This document shows positions 34,501-42,720 of a stretch of 64,000 bases of DNA, one piece after another; position 1 is the first letter of the stretch; every line of letters starts with the position of its first letter. The translations under genes and the position numbers were made by a program. The DNA lies in NCBI RefSeq assembly GCF_004210375.1, contig NC_134834.1:155019290-155083289 (forward strand), read 5' to 3'. This stretch comes from Tachypleus tridentatus. Its lineage: Eukaryota; Arthropoda; Merostomata; Xiphosura; Limulidae. The notes under the pieces are model-generated. The model was given only the letters and a program-made list of their open reading frames with translations. It ran no database searches and was not told the origin of the DNA.

Positions 34501-37402
34501 ATTTTAATGAACAACATTAATACTTCTTGGTTTAACATTTGAGAACATTACTTTTATCTCTCAGATAACCACAACCATTAGTGTAGAGCCTGAATGTCTT
34601 CCTACCAGCAAGGAGTCCTTGTCTTTCCTTCCAACATCTTTGAACAAACAGAATGGAAGTTATAATGGTAAAATGGCTAATAATACTTTATCATCAAATG
34701 TTCCTAAACCACCAGATCAGAAAGCAAGAGAAAGGCCCCAATGGAAGGCATGGAACAGTCTGCCAGGAGAGACAACAGATACTGAGGTGGAAGATAACTA
34801 TGAGAGAATTGACCTTAGTCGAATTCTTCAGCTTTGTCCCCCACCAAGACCAGCCAGAACTGAGGAGGAAATTCTTGAAGACCTAGCAGGAGAATATGTT
34901 ACTTTTGTCTTTGCTCACAGATATGCTTGCAGAGACCTAGCCAATAGAAATGAGGAATGGAGCATGGTACCAGAAATACTTGAGAATAGTGGAAGCTCAT
35001 ATGATAAGCTCAAAAATCAGTCTCCTGTGGAAATGATAAACTGTTGTACAAGTGAATCTATGCCAGCAAATGAAGTAAGCATTCTACAACAAGAATTCAG
35101 TCATCAGAAAAACAAAAAAGTTGGCAATTATGATAATCTGTTTGACCTGTGGAATAAACTGGGGACTGTTAATATGAATATAGAAAACAGTGGAGAAACT
35201 AGTAGTTCCTCAAGTGAATCATCATTCAAACAGAGCACATCAGTTCGGAGAGTTCATTCCTTCACTGAAATAGTCAAAACTAAAGATGTCCCTCTTCACA
35301 ACTCTCTTTCATTTAAACAGCCATGTAAAGACCAACTTGGTTTACCTCCTAAACCCACAATAAAACCACAAGCTCAAACTACTGAAGAGATTGATTTGTT
35401 TTCTGTTCCTCCACCACCTGTATTAATTTCTAAAGACAACTCTAGTCAAATTCCACCAACTGTGTGGTTGAAGAAACAGCAACGTCACCAACCAGAATTT
35501 TCAAGTACTTCATTGCTCCCTAGTTTTCAGTTTATCCAGGACTACAGTTCAGAGTGTTCAAATGGTTATCAAAGAGACAAGAAAGATAAAATGAGTGTTG
35601 AATCAAATCAAAATGATTTCATTGATCAGAAACCATTTGCTGTTGCTTCAGAAAAACCATTAGAAGAAACCTTGATAGATGACTTAGAGCGTTATATAGC
35701 TTCTTCTTCCCAAACTAAACAGACTTCCAAATTTCCAGTTAATTCTGAAGATAATTTGGTAACCTGTGCTGCAACATCTGCACCTAGCATGGATAATATA
35801 TCTATTCATCCTGAATACAAGGTTTACAGGCAGCCAGGTTCTAGGTATGCCACTTTAAGAACTGTAATTTCTAATGTAAGTTCTAAGATTTCTGTCTTAA
35901 AGGCCACTTTTGGTTCTCCCATGATTGACCAAACAGATAATACATCCATGATGTTGGAAAACGGTGCTTCTTTGGACAGGTCAGTGAACAGAGAGGAAAA
36001 TCCTTCAAATCAATCATGTATTAAAACTGACAAAGATTTCGCCCCAAAAGTTCCTAAAGCCCGCTTTGCTAGTTCTCTTGCCAGAGCTTACTCTATAATG
36101 AGGAAACAGCGACTTCAGAAGGAAGGGGAACCAACAGAAATTTCAAAAATTTTAAACACTTCTATCACAAAGAAAGACTCTGTCAATATCCATAAAGCAG
36201 GAAACTCTGCCATTGGTGCTCGTATGGCTGGCCTGCATGATTCAGAATATTGTGTTCCAAGTTCTTTATTTCTATGTCAGCAGCTAAGATCAGACAGAGA
36301 GGAGGAGGTTTGCCCAGATAGTGTACTATCTGATTCTTCAAACACCACATCATCAAGTGATGTGGACAAGACTTTTTTAAAAATTAACTTGGATGATAAT
36401 TTCAAGGTTCATGTTTCACAAAGAAGTAAGAAGGAGGAGAAAGTATTTGCACAAAATTGTGAATGCTCTGAAGACAACATTTATGAGAGATCTTTTGAGG
36501 CTATTGAAGGTATTGCCATGATGGAAGACTTCTTCCGAGATTCTGCAATTTATAGTGATCCAGAAAGTGAGGATTTAAGCACTGTTGAATCTTCACCAGG
36601 AAATTATGGAATATCAGATAGTCATAGAACTTTAAAACAGGAACAAAATCATGAAAGAGAAGATAATGAAACAAACTCTTATAGTCCAGAAACATATTTA
36701 AGTAAAGACAATACTAATAACAGTAAGGCAGTTAAAAATAAAACAGACTTTTATCACCAAAAATTATATACAACTCAGCATTTTATCAAGGACAATGAAG
36801 ACAAAAACTGTGGTTATTCACCAAATAACTTAGAAAACATAAAAGTTTTTGAACCTTATCCTGTTGAAGTCTTATTCACACGTCCTGTTAAAGGTTCAAT
36901 TATTGAAAAGTTAAAGAATATTGGAGTTAAAGATCTGACACCACCAACAGTAAATGAATTAGAGATTATTCAGAAGAGACAAACAGAGAATGATAAAATG
37001 AAAGACGATTTAACATTACTGCCAAGTTGTGGTTTAAAAACCATTCAGCAAAGACAAATAGAGGATGTTGAGCTTCAGAAAGAGTTACCACCACCAGCAG
37101 ATGTTTTGGAAACCACTCAGCAGAAACAGAAAGAGAGTTCAAAGCTTCAGAAAGAGTTAATGTCACCATTACTAGATGGATTAAAAACAATTAAACAGAG
37201 ACAAATAGAGTTATTAAATTGGTGTACTCAGAAAGGTACTGAAGACTGTAAAGATGATGAGATCAGCTCAGTTACAGAAATAGAGGGTGATATGCCAGCC
37301 ACTGCAACAAGCTCTTTAGAAGTATCTGATTCTCCACCACTACCTGCAAAAGGCTGGGTTAAGCATATTGTCAACAAGTTTCAAAATGAAAATCAAACTT
37401 GA
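4435..37402 (+). CDS. PLEKHG: PLEKHG-family RhoGEF (DH-PH), 5' end outside the window
   Basis: Exons: 4435-4532, 8419-8535, 8972-9029, 11171-11263, 14252-14413, 15709-15864, 16029-16124, 18284-18410, 18977-19102, 19393-19403, 33868-34032, 34565-37402. Joined, they keep one frame of 1348 codons to TGA at 37400. Residues 1-160 are the C-terminal part of a Dbl-homology domain ([47 protein letters not shown]). Residues 177-275 are the PH domain. The rest is a low-complexity Ser/Asn/Glu-rich tail. By family knowledge such proteins load GTP onto Rho-type GTPases (RhoA, Rac, Cdc42) and control actin. The order DH, short linker beginning [10 protein letters not shown], then PH with YGEL is characteristic of PLEKHG1/2/3. 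Which paralogue this is cannot be decided here. The exons encoding the N-terminal DH helices and the start codon must lie left of the window; I found none in 1-4434. The tail shows no domain I recognise. Other Dbl-family members are less likely because of the close match across the DH-PH junction. Confidence 0.9.
6070..6161 (+). repeat. SINE family 2 (3'-type b), partial
   Basis: acaagtctatgctaaaatca, then gcagatagtccaatgtagct and ttgctgtaagaaaacacac. Matches the family-2 anticodon/T arm and its tail; the head is lost or diverged. Confidence 0.7.
6907..7174 (+). repeat. SINE family 1, full length, older
   Basis: Head begins aggcctcgtatggccaggtg; B-box gggttctaatcc. Imperfect TSD gtcagatatgaa / gtcagatgtgaa. 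Mutations at several CpG sites indicate greater age than the copy at 4066. Confidence 0.9.
8419..8535 (+). CDS. PLEKHG: RhoGEF window exon 2 (DH domain)
   Basis: Acceptor ttttcttcttag, donor gtgagc. Encodes 38 full codons of the central DH helices, including [18 protein letters not shown] and CTNYP, which fit the PLEKHG pattern ECFVxxxxxFxIYTxYCTNYPR. Phase 1 completes the codon left by exon 1. It ends in phase 2. Confidence 0.92.
8972..9029 (+). CDS. PLEKHG: RhoGEF window exon 3 (DH domain)
   Basis: A 58-nt exon with acceptor tttttcttatag and donor gtaagg. Encodes [20 protein letters not shown], matching the family segment SVAVLTECMRNKxxAxFFRERQ. It ends in phase 0. Confidence 0.9.
9285..10540 (-). 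mobile_element. CR1-like LINE fragment (copy A)
   Basis: Minus strand. Near 9290-9420 it reads [20 protein letters not shown], the RT active-site region with the second Asp of FADD changed to Asn. Farther on it matches the region between endonuclease and RT of the copy at 39755-42720. It is broken by many stops and indels and lacks the 3' end. It lies between RhoGEF exons 3 and 4. Confidence 0.75.
11171..11263 (+). CDS. PLEKHG: RhoGEF window exon 4 (DH domain core)
   Basis: Acceptor ctccctctag, donor gtaagt; 31 codons, phase 0 at both ends. Contains [20 protein letters not shown], the most conserved helix of the DH fold, which contacts the GTPase. This is the strongest single piece of evidence for a RhoGEF. 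Confidence 0.95.
11385..11815. repeat. Minisatellite, about 50-bp unit, 8 copies
   Basis: Degenerate tandem copies of agtggaattactgttcttgt followed by aactaaactggttaagtggt and ataga(c/g)ttt. Period is about 48-50 bases. Lies in the intron after RhoGEF exon 4. Sequence from 11816 to 13050 shows nothing else. Confidence 0.85.
13052..13775. repeat. Minisatellite, about 59-bp unit, 12 copies
   Basis: Copies of ggatagttgtttgctgcaga, agactgaagccagactattc and tgtttatgggtgatctgtag, with 10-25 percent divergence by eye. Same intron as the 50-bp minisatellite but unrelated sequence. Confidence 0.88.
14252..14413 (+). CDS. PLEKHG: RhoGEF window exon 5 (end of DH, linker)
   Basis: Acceptor acttttctag, donor gtaagt; 54 codons. 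Encodes the last DH helix ([20 protein letters not shown]) and the linker [10 protein letters not shown] that leads into PH. MKRKHE plus EIQSLL is diagnostic of the PLEKHG1-3 group. Confidence 0.93.
14414..15708. other. RhoGEF intron, no feature seen
   Basis: AT-rich intron between exons 5 and 6 with no repeat or open frame that I recognise. Confidence 0.5.
15709..15864 (+). CDS. PLEKHG: RhoGEF window exon 6 (PH domain, first half)
   Basis: Acceptor tgtgatcaag is poor in pyrimidines near the junction, though a T run lies about 15 bases upstream. Phase 0 and homology fix the start at [16 protein letters not shown]. Donor gtatgt. The exon covers the first PH strands, including the [14 protein letters not shown] strands. 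Confidence 0.9.
16029..16124 (+). CDS. PLEKHG: RhoGEF window exon 7 (PH domain, middle)
   Basis: Acceptor atcttgcag, donor gtaatt; 32 codons beginning [20 protein letters not shown]. Matches the PH strands CGNLMLVEVIxxEPLxFxVF of the family. Confidence 0.9.
16125..17251. other. RhoGEF intron part, no feature seen
   Basis: First part of the intron between exons 7 and 8. Only AT-rich sequence and a short GT tract near 16190 were noted before the SINEs begin. Confidence 0.5.
17252..17528 (+). repeat. SINE family 1, old copy
   Basis: Head gggcttggcatggccaggtg; anticodon arm changed to ctcaactcataagcc; body and tail diverged (gtgcatttttgctaagaaat). No clear TSD. Confidence 0.85.
17801..18080 (+). 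repeat. SINE family 1, full length with TSD
   Basis: Very close to the copy at 4066, sharing the unusual ggttcgcatcc B-box, so the two form one subfamily. TSD actttaattta at 17790-17800 and 18080-18090. The tail is (aaac)n. Confidence 0.92.
18284..18410 (+). CDS. PLEKHG: RhoGEF window exon 8 (PH C-terminal helix)
   Basis: Acceptor ttttctttcag, donor gtaggg. Encodes [20 protein letters not shown] and on to [17 protein letters not shown]. This is the closing PH alpha-helix with its invariant Trp, followed by the IPxKARQ element typical of PLEKHG proteins. It ends in phase 1. Confidence 0.9.
18977..19102 (+). CDS. PLEKHG: RhoGEF window exon 9 (post-PH)
   Basis: Acceptor tctgaatggtttag, donor gtaatc. 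Encodes [17 protein letters not shown] and then NKTFKLKK. The APEYLxKRxxxRRKS stretch follows the PH domain in PLEKHG proteins. It ends in phase 1. Confidence 0.85.
19393..19403 (+). CDS. PLEKHG: RhoGEF window exon 10, 11-nt microexon
   Basis: Eleven bases, gaaacaagaag, lie between a strong pyrimidine-rich acceptor (ttttatatttttag) and a good donor (gtaaga). They convert the phase-1 end of exon 9 to the phase-0 start of exon 11 and encode GNKK. Splicing exon 9 straight to exon 11 would give TGA after four bases of exon 11's wrong frame, so this or another phase-correcting exon is needed. It is a prediction without transcript support. Confidence 0.65.
19404..20640. other. Start of the 14.5-kb RhoGEF intron, no feature seen
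   Basis: AT-rich. A 66-codon open frame at 19788-19988 has no recognisable product. Segments near 20520 and 20945 share caaaatnagaggcatgtaaa and flanking pyrimidine runs, a weak local duplication. Confidence 0.4.
20641..20760 (+). repeat. SINE family 2 (3'-type a)
   Basis: gtggctcagttttaggtctg, then ttttacaacactaaaactca, gtgggcacagaacagatagc and ttattgtgtagctttgtag. tRNA-derived head with loop ttacaac and the shared 3' motif. Confidence 0.75.
21444..21662. mobile_element. 219-bp hAT MITE
   Basis: Ends cagaggttcttaacc and ggttaagaaccactg are 15-bp terminal inverted repeats with one mismatch, typical of hAT (Charlie-like) elements. The 8-bp target-site duplication ctgtagat (21436-21443 and 21663-21670) is perfect. 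It is non-coding and inserted in the 5' part of the LINE. Confidence 0.92.
25825..26140 (+). repeat. Tandem duplication in the LINE 3' UTR
   Basis: Two copies of a unit of about 158 bp starting near aataactcaaaaccaggact. The second LINE copy (60325-63370) has one such unit at about 63045-63200. Confidence 0.8.
26340..33250 (+). mobile_element. DIRS-like (tyrosine-recombinase) retroelement region, decayed
   Basis: Between about 29900 and 30420 broken frames read [32 protein letters not shown] and YYMNNWLL, which fit the DIRS/Ngaro reverse transcriptase pattern (VDLxDAYLHVPI ... HYLDDWLL). Near 31570-31690, [10 protein letters not shown] and [16 protein letters not shown] resemble the start of DIRS tyrosine recombinases. 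Segments near 28320-28590 and 32885-33150 share aaaatgtatttnt, gatacttacc and caaggctagtggca, as expected of DIRS end sequences. That suggests the element spans about 28300-33240, with 26340-28300 a second related piece. The + strand is strongly pyrimidine-rich. No intact open frame remains; small frames here are debris. The RT call is firmer than the recombinase call. Confidence 0.6.
32895..33212. repeat. Imperfect inverted repeat at the right end of the DIRS-like element
   Basis: gatacttacctctctgca (about 32909) is nearly complementary to tgcagagaggtatctatc (about 33193). DIRS elements carry inverted rather than direct termini, so this supports that assignment. Bases 33250-33867 after it hold nothing I recognise before exon 11. 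Confidence 0.55.
33868..34032 (+). CDS. PLEKHG: RhoGEF window exon 11 (tail)
   Basis: Acceptor gcttgcttctag, donor gtgagt; 55 codons, phase 0. Begins [20 protein letters not shown] and is Ser-rich and basic, with RRKS and RRAS sites that look like basophilic kinase targets. It is separated from exon 10 by a 14.5 kb intron full of retroelements. Confidence 0.8.
34565..37402 (+). CDS. PLEKHG: RhoGEF terminal exon 12 (945-residue disordered tail)
   Basis: Acceptor ttatctctcag at 34564 opens phase 0, and the frame stays open for 945 codons to TGA at 37400-37402. The encoded tail is rich in Ser, Asn, Glu, Lys and Gln. It has proline patches ([12 protein letters not shown] near its start, VPPPPVL in the middle, SPPLPAKGW near the end) that could bind SH3 or WW domains. 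Residues about 1201-1286 of the joined product are four related units of about 25 residues ([10 protein letters not shown] type). No catalytic domain is visible. Long, poorly conserved C-terminal tails are usual in PLEKHG1-3, but I cannot align this one with a vertebrate member by eye. Confidence 0.9.
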   Translation: MTTTISVEPECLPTSKESLSFLPTSLNKQNGSYNGKMANNTLSSNVPKPPDQKARERPQWKAWNSLPGETTDTEVEDNYERIDLSRILQLCPPPRPARTEEEILEDLAGEYVTFVFAHRYACRDLANRNEEWSMVPEILENSGSSYDKLKNQSPVEMINCCTSESMPANEVSILQQEFSHQKNKKVGNYDNLFDLWNKLGTVNMNIENSGETSSSSSESSFKQSTSVRRVHSFTEIVKTKDVPLHNSLSFKQPCKDQLGLPPKPTIKPQAQTTEEIDLFSVPPPPVLISKDNSSQIPPTVWLKKQQRHQPEFSSTSLLPSFQFIQDYSSECSNGYQRDKKDKMSVESNQNDFIDQKPFAVASEKPLEETLIDDLERYIASSSQTKQTSKFPVNSEDNLVTCAATSAPSMDNISIHPEYKVYRQPGSRYATLRTVISNVSSKISVLKATFGSPMIDQTDNTSMMLENGASLDRSVNREENPSNQSCIKTDKDFAPKVPKARFASSLARAYSIMRKQRLQKEGEPTEISKILNTSITKKDSVNIHKAGNSAIGARMAGLHDSEYCVPSSLFLCQQLRSDREEEVCPDSVLSDSSNTTSSSDVDKTFLKINLDDNFKVHVSQRSKKEEKVFAQNCECSEDNIYERSFEAIEGIAMMEDFFRDSAIYSDPESEDLSTVESSPGNYGISDSHRTLKQEQNHEREDNETNSYSPETYLSKDNTNNSKAVKNKTDFYHQKLYTTQHFIKDNEDKNCGYSPNNLENIKVFEPYPVEVLFTRPVKGSIIEKLKNIGVKDLTPPTVNELEIIQKRQTENDKMKDDLTLLPSCGLKTIQQRQIEDVELQKELPPPADVLETTQQKQKESSKLQKELMSPLLDGLKTIKQRQIELLNWCTQKGTEDCKDDEISSVTEIEGDMPATATSSLEVSDSPPLPAKGWVKHIVNKFQNENQT
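36956..37212 (+). repeat. In-frame tandem repeat in the RhoGEF tail
   Basis: Four degenerate copies of a unit of about 75-78 bases encode (L/E)[21 protein letters not shown] heptad-like peptides. The cores are [30 protein letters not shown] and [10 protein letters not shown]. The period keeps the reading frame, which points to duplication within coding sequence. A short coiled coil is possible. Confidence 0.8.
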
Positions 37403-37412
37403 TCAGTGGTTT

Positions 37413-37830
37413 AATAAAACATAACCATTATTATGTATAATAATACATAATCTTTGTACAGAAATGTTTGTCTTAAGATTATGATGTATGTGTCCCAACA
37501 TTGGAATTATAAAGAGTGCCAAACAACATGTAAAAACAACCCAAACCTTTATAGAAAATGTGATTTTATAAGAGCATTACTTGATATATTTTTACAGCGT
37601 GCACATAATGATGCTTCTAGGTATTCCTTATTGCATTTGTAGATTGTAAGAGTGTGAACTGTTTATCAGAATATTCAGAAGAAATAAGACATAATTAGGA
37701 AGGCTTGGCTTGCTGTTGAAAGTCCAATTGTTGTTATATAAATATTATGTAAATCAATATAGACTAAACACATCAGGTGAAACTAAAGTTTGTGATGCTT
37801 CATATGTACCTTTTAATTTTGGAAAATAAA
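37413..37830 (+). terminator. RhoGEF 3' UTR with candidate poly(A) signals
   Basis: AATAAA occurs at 37413-37418, very close to the stop, and again at 37825-37830 in a more usual context. The second would give a 3' UTR of about 450 bases. Which is used cannot be told from genomic sequence. Confidence 0.4.
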
Positions 37831-37849
37831 GCTTGTAATTAAAGGAAAT

Positions 37850-39750
37850 TTGAAATGTAAAAGACAAAGTTTTAAACCAAAGAATTTCAGTTTGTTTATA
37901 GATATCTTTGGATAGAATCAGTATTTAACAAACTGTTTTATCAAGTAGCAATGCGACCATTGGTAAGTTTTAGCTTTACAAAAATGGAAAACTATCTATT
38001 AAAAGTAAATATTAATGTAATAAGCATGCTTTCTTCTAGTCAAGGATTGAAGAGACTTAAATGTTTTTGTCGTTTTAAATTTTTTAATACTTGGATATAA
38101 TTGTGTGCCTGTTTGAGAAAGCATTGATTTATAGCATTGGTATTATAAAAATATATTCAGTAAAATCAGTTGCATCTAAATATTATTTTTAATTATGATA
38201 ATACCTTCATATTATAACTCTGTAGCTGAATTATTCTTAGTTTCTTAATCCATATAATTCCCTTTTAAAAATGCATCACAAAAGGAATTAGTAACTATTT
38301 GTTCAAGACTAATATACTGTTCATTATTGAACTGTAAATTGAATGTCATTAAATACTGTATGTTTAAAAAGAAAAGCAACTATTATTTTCACAAAAGTTA
38401 ATGTAACAAAAGTAGTTATGAGCCTGCTATAGCCATTATAACAAGGACAGCAAATATAGATATATTCTTGAGGCTGCTTTAGCCATCATTAACAACAAAA
38501 CAAACTCCTATTTCCCAGAAATTTACTATTAATGAGATAGTAGGTTATTTTGATACATTTTTCTCTACTTGTAAATAGCCTGAAGTTTTAGTAATGAAGA
38601 CAACTGTTGTTTTCCCAAAATTTATGAAATGGGATTATTTCTGAACAGTAGACAAATAATGGTTTGTATTTTGTAAGGAATTTATATAAAATTAATGGAA
38701 CAATAAGAAATATGAAAGACATGTTTTTAAATTACTACTATAGCTGTAAACTACAATATTAGGGGAGGAATAATTTTGGTTCAATGCATTTACAATATTT
38801 TGTACTCCATACAGATAAAAATCTTTGAAAATATTTATGTTAACATCTGAGAATTGTCTTACTTGAAATACTGCTGAAATACCAATACTTCTGGAATTAT
38901 ACATCATTTTAAAATATTTTATTATGAAAGGAGTTGGTGTGAAATTTGTAAATAGCCTGAAGTTTTAGTAATAAGGGAAATAAACAATTGCTATATTATA
39001 ATGAAAAGTCATTGTGTTAAATATGGAAAATATATTTTGTAGTAACAATTTTGCAATAAACAGCAGAATTTTTTAATTCTGTAATTGCTGTTTTTAAAAG
39101 CCTACCTGTTGATATCCTAAAGAAGAAACTTTTTTGCAAAGATAGCTGTATTGTGTCTGCAGCAAACATTCCTTGTTTGAACTTCAATTAATCCCCAAAT
39201 TCAGTAATTACTACTAATAACATATAAATAGGTATTTTATTTTGAAGAGATACTCACATAATTATAGAATATATGTAAAATATTTGAAACTATTAATGAG
39301 ATAGTAGGTTATTTTAATACAATGTTTTTTTCTCTAGTACTGAGATGGAACATCATCACTAAAACATTCACAACACAAATACATTCAAATTACATAAACA
39401 TTCAATCAAATAATCTTATTTAAGATGGTACTAACTCTGTGTGATTTGTTTTTATTATTTTACATATATAACTTAAAACAAATATAATGGTGCTGTATAT
39501 ATTTTATTTATGTTAAGGTTACTTATTTGATTCTTAATATTTCCAGAATTTTTCTTTGTTGGGGTTTTTCTTTACATACAATTTTTTTAATTTCTTACTG
39601 AAATTAATTTTGTGTTTTTTTTTAATTACATGTTTGATTCTTTTTGTTTTTTGTGTACCTCAAAGAAGCTTTTATTTGAGAGAAATATATAGGAAAATAA
39701 TGACTAGATACAATGAACATGAAAAACTAAAAGAGTCAATCATATAACAT
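37850..39750. other. Intergenic, no gene seen
   Basis: AT-rich. A phrase (tgtaaatagcctgaagtttt) occurs at about 38570 and 38948, and attaatgagatagtaggtta at about 38528 and 39292, indicating small local duplications. Confidence 0.5.
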
Positions 39751-39805
39751 AATGTTTTGGGGCAAGAAGGTGCCTGTTGGTCCATTTTGGCTATCCCATG
39801 CTCTA

Positions 39806-39932
39806 GCCCTCCAGTGGTACAGTGGTATGTCTGTAATTTTACAGTGCTAGAAACTGGATTTTGATCCCCTGGTGGGCAGAGCACAGATAGCTTATTGTGT
39901 AGCTTTGTGCTTAACTCCAAACAAATCAAACA
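39806..39932 (+). repeat. SINE family 2 (3'-type a), nested in the LINE
   Basis: ccagtggtacagtggtatgt, loop ttttacagtgct, gggcagagcacagatagctt and attgtgtagctttgtgctta, then an A-rich end. Same subtype as 20641-20760. Confidence 0.82.
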
Positions 39933-41585
39933 TACGAACCCATCCTTTAAACTGAACTAAAACTATTAAATATGCCAGCCTGTATCATTCATATAGCTAT
40001 CAAGCTTTCTCTTACACTCACTTAAATTTACTGCCTCCACAACATCTGAAGGCAACCTATTCCAGATGCCAACAACCCTCTTAAAAAAATAAAACTGTCT
40101 TAGCTGAAGATGACTTCTACCTTGCAAAAAAATTGTATTTGTGCCCCTAATTTTAATATTCTTATTGTTAAGTATGAAAACACTATCAGTTATCTTTACA
40201 ATTTTAAACACCTCAATCACATTCCCTCTAAGTCTTCTTTTCTCAAGAGAAAACAATTTGAAATATCTTAATATTTCTTCATATTACAACCCCTCCATTT
40301 CAGGCACCATTCTAGTAACCCTTCTCTGAGTCCTATCAACAATTCAATGTTCTTCCTAAGGTAAGGAGCCCAAAGCTGAACACAGTACTCCAAATGTGGC
40401 CTAATCAGTGACTTATACAATGAAATTATAATGTCTTTAGACTTGCATTTAACATTTCTGTAGGTACAACCTAAAATCCTATTTGTTCTAACACTCGCAA
40501 CAGCACACTGCTTGGATGACTTAATAGATGAACAACCATTACACCAAGATCCCTTCTTTCATAACAATGTTAAAGTTATTCCCATCCAAATTATACTCAT
40601 AATACAAATTATGATAACCAACATGCATTATCATGCATTTATTATAATTAAAACGTGTGTCACTTATTTATTATGCTTACTAACTCATAAAGCAGCAGCA
40701 TTCTTTCACAGCTTGCAAAACACAAGACATTAATACTGTTATCAAATTAAAGTAATTTATTGAACTTTCTTTTAAATTCCTTCATCTATGTCATTTAAGT
40801 AAATAAAAAAGAGCAACGGTTTAAGACTGAGCCCTGAGGTATCCCTTTGTGATATTAATCTAGTTTCACTGAACTTCACTTATAATAACTCTTTGCTTTC
40901 TCTTATTTAGCCACTCTTTTATTCAATTAAGTAATTCATCCTCCACATCTAGTAGAGATATTTTTTTACAAGCCTTTTATGTGGCACCTTGTAAAATGCT
41001 TTCTGAAAATCTAGATACATCAATCTGCACTCTTACCTCAATCAACACAAGATTTTTAAGGCTAGATTTTCCCTTAATGAGACCATTTTAATTATTCAGT
41101 AAAATTTTAAACTTTGTTAAATGACTTTGCAAGGCATATTTTTATTTCACTTTCCAATATTTTTCACGTAACTGATATAAGAATAATAGGCCTATAATTA
41201 TTGGGACAATATTTATTACTCCACATGAAAAGAGAAGTGACATTATCTAACTTACAATCCTTTGTCACCTGCCCACTGTTTAAGGACTTACATACTCAAT
41301 CCTTAACCTCCTTCAAAACCCAAGAGCGTTATCTTTCTTGAAACTTCTTTATTTTTTCTTAACAAGCTCACAATTAATGTAGTTGTCGCGTTCAACTTTT
41401 TTCCTCATCGGTCAACTGTTCAAGATGAGGAATACTGCTTAAATCTTCATTATTAAAAACTTAAGAAAAAGCAGAGTTTAATATCTCAGCCATTTCATAA
41501 TCATCAGATACCAACCTTCCTTTATCATCCCTCAAGAGCCTTACTCCCTTTATCATCCTGTTTAAGACTAATGTATGTAAATAAG

Positions 41586-41815
41586 TTGGTCAGGTGATTA
41601 AAGGATCGCGAGTTCGAATTCCCATCCCATCAAACATACTCGACCTGTTAACCATAGGGACATTATAATGTTACGGTCAATCCCACTATTCGATGGTAAA
41701 CGTGTTGTTGATGGGTGGTTATTACCAGCTGCCTTCACTATAGTCTTTCACTGTTAAATTACGTAAGGTTAACGCAGCTAACCCTCGTGTAGTTTTGCAC
41801 GAAATTTCAAAAATA
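41586..41815 (+). repeat. SINE family 1, internally deleted
   Basis: The head keeps gttggtcaggtgattaa and gagttcgaattcc, but the anticodon arm is missing. Body and tail diverged. It interrupts LINE copy B, whose sequence resumes at about 41816 (by comparison with copy A). Confidence 0.8.
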
Positions 41816-41870
41816 ATTAAAGGAACTCTTACTATTAATATTTACATTTACAGCCAACCTTTTCTCATAC

Positions 41871-42133
41871 AGGCCTGGCATGGCTAGGTGGTTAAGGCAT
41901 TCGACTCGTATTCTGAGGGTCGCGAGTTCGAATCCAAATCCCACTAAACATGCTCGCCCTTTCAGCCGTGGGGGCATTAAAATGTTACGGTCAATTCCAC
42001 TATTCGTTGGTAAAAGAGTGGCCCAAGAGTTGGTGGTGGGTGATGATAACTAAATGCCTTCTCTCTTACACTGTTAAATTAGGGAGGGCTAGCGCAATAG
42101 CTCTCGTGTAGCTTTGCGTGAAATTCAAAACAA
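41871..42133 (+). repeat. SINE family 1 with TSD, nested in the LINE
   Basis: Head aggcctggcatggctaggtg, B-box gagttcgaatcc; TSD ttttctcatac at 41860-41870 and 42134-42144, perfect. Confidence 0.92.
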
Positions 42134-42720
42134 TTTTCTCATACATCCTTTTTGATGTACTAATTTCCTGTTTATCTAACTTCCTTAATCTTCTGTATTC
42201 TTCTAAATCTCCCTTCATACCAGTCAATTTAAATTTCTTAAATTTATGATTCTGTTCTTTAATTTTCTCTCATACTTTTCGTGAGACAGTCTAATTTTTC
42301 ACTTACAGCCACCATTTTCTTTCTATAAGGAGTGTTTTGTTTTGGATATTTAAAACTTTATAATTAAAAATTTTGCATAGTCGATCAGCGTCTCCACATA
42401 ATTCAGCTGACCAGTTTACAATATATATAATTATTGTCGCATTCTTTAAAAATTTGGCTTTATCAAAATTAGGAATCAAAATATAATTATTCCTCATCTC
42501 CATATGCAGCAAAACATTGAACCTAACAAACTAAATAAAGCAATGATCACTCGCATACAGATAATTTCCATCCTCTTAACAATTTCTACATTCGATGTTA
42601 ATGATAAATCTAAAATAAAATTGTTTCCAGTTTATTCTTTGACCAACAGGTGAAAAAAAAAACTCATTTTAAACAGTTTCCAAAATGATTAAAAGACAAC
42701 ACCAAATGTCTTTCAAACAA

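Larger units (their letters stand above)
39755..42720 (-). mobile_element. CR1-like LINE (copy B), decayed, with nested SINEs
   Basis: Minus strand, reading from 42720 down: end of endonuclease and linker (DRLCKIFNYK, KFKLTGMKGDLEEYRRL-like pieces near 42200), RT pieces, and the C-terminal end of ORF2 in an open frame at 39966-40256: MFSLEKRRLRGNVIEVFKI and VVGIWNRLPSDVVEAVN, a very characteristic non-LTR ORF2 end. The 3' end reads ggaccaacaggcaccttctt (complement of 39764-39783). Three SINEs (39806, 41586, 41871) have inserted into it, so it is older than they are. Confidence 0.82.

Noticed and set aside
36966-37190. Repetitive minus-strand open frame ([12 protein letters not shown]-like)
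   Set aside because: Antisense of the in-frame repeats in RhoGEF exon 12.
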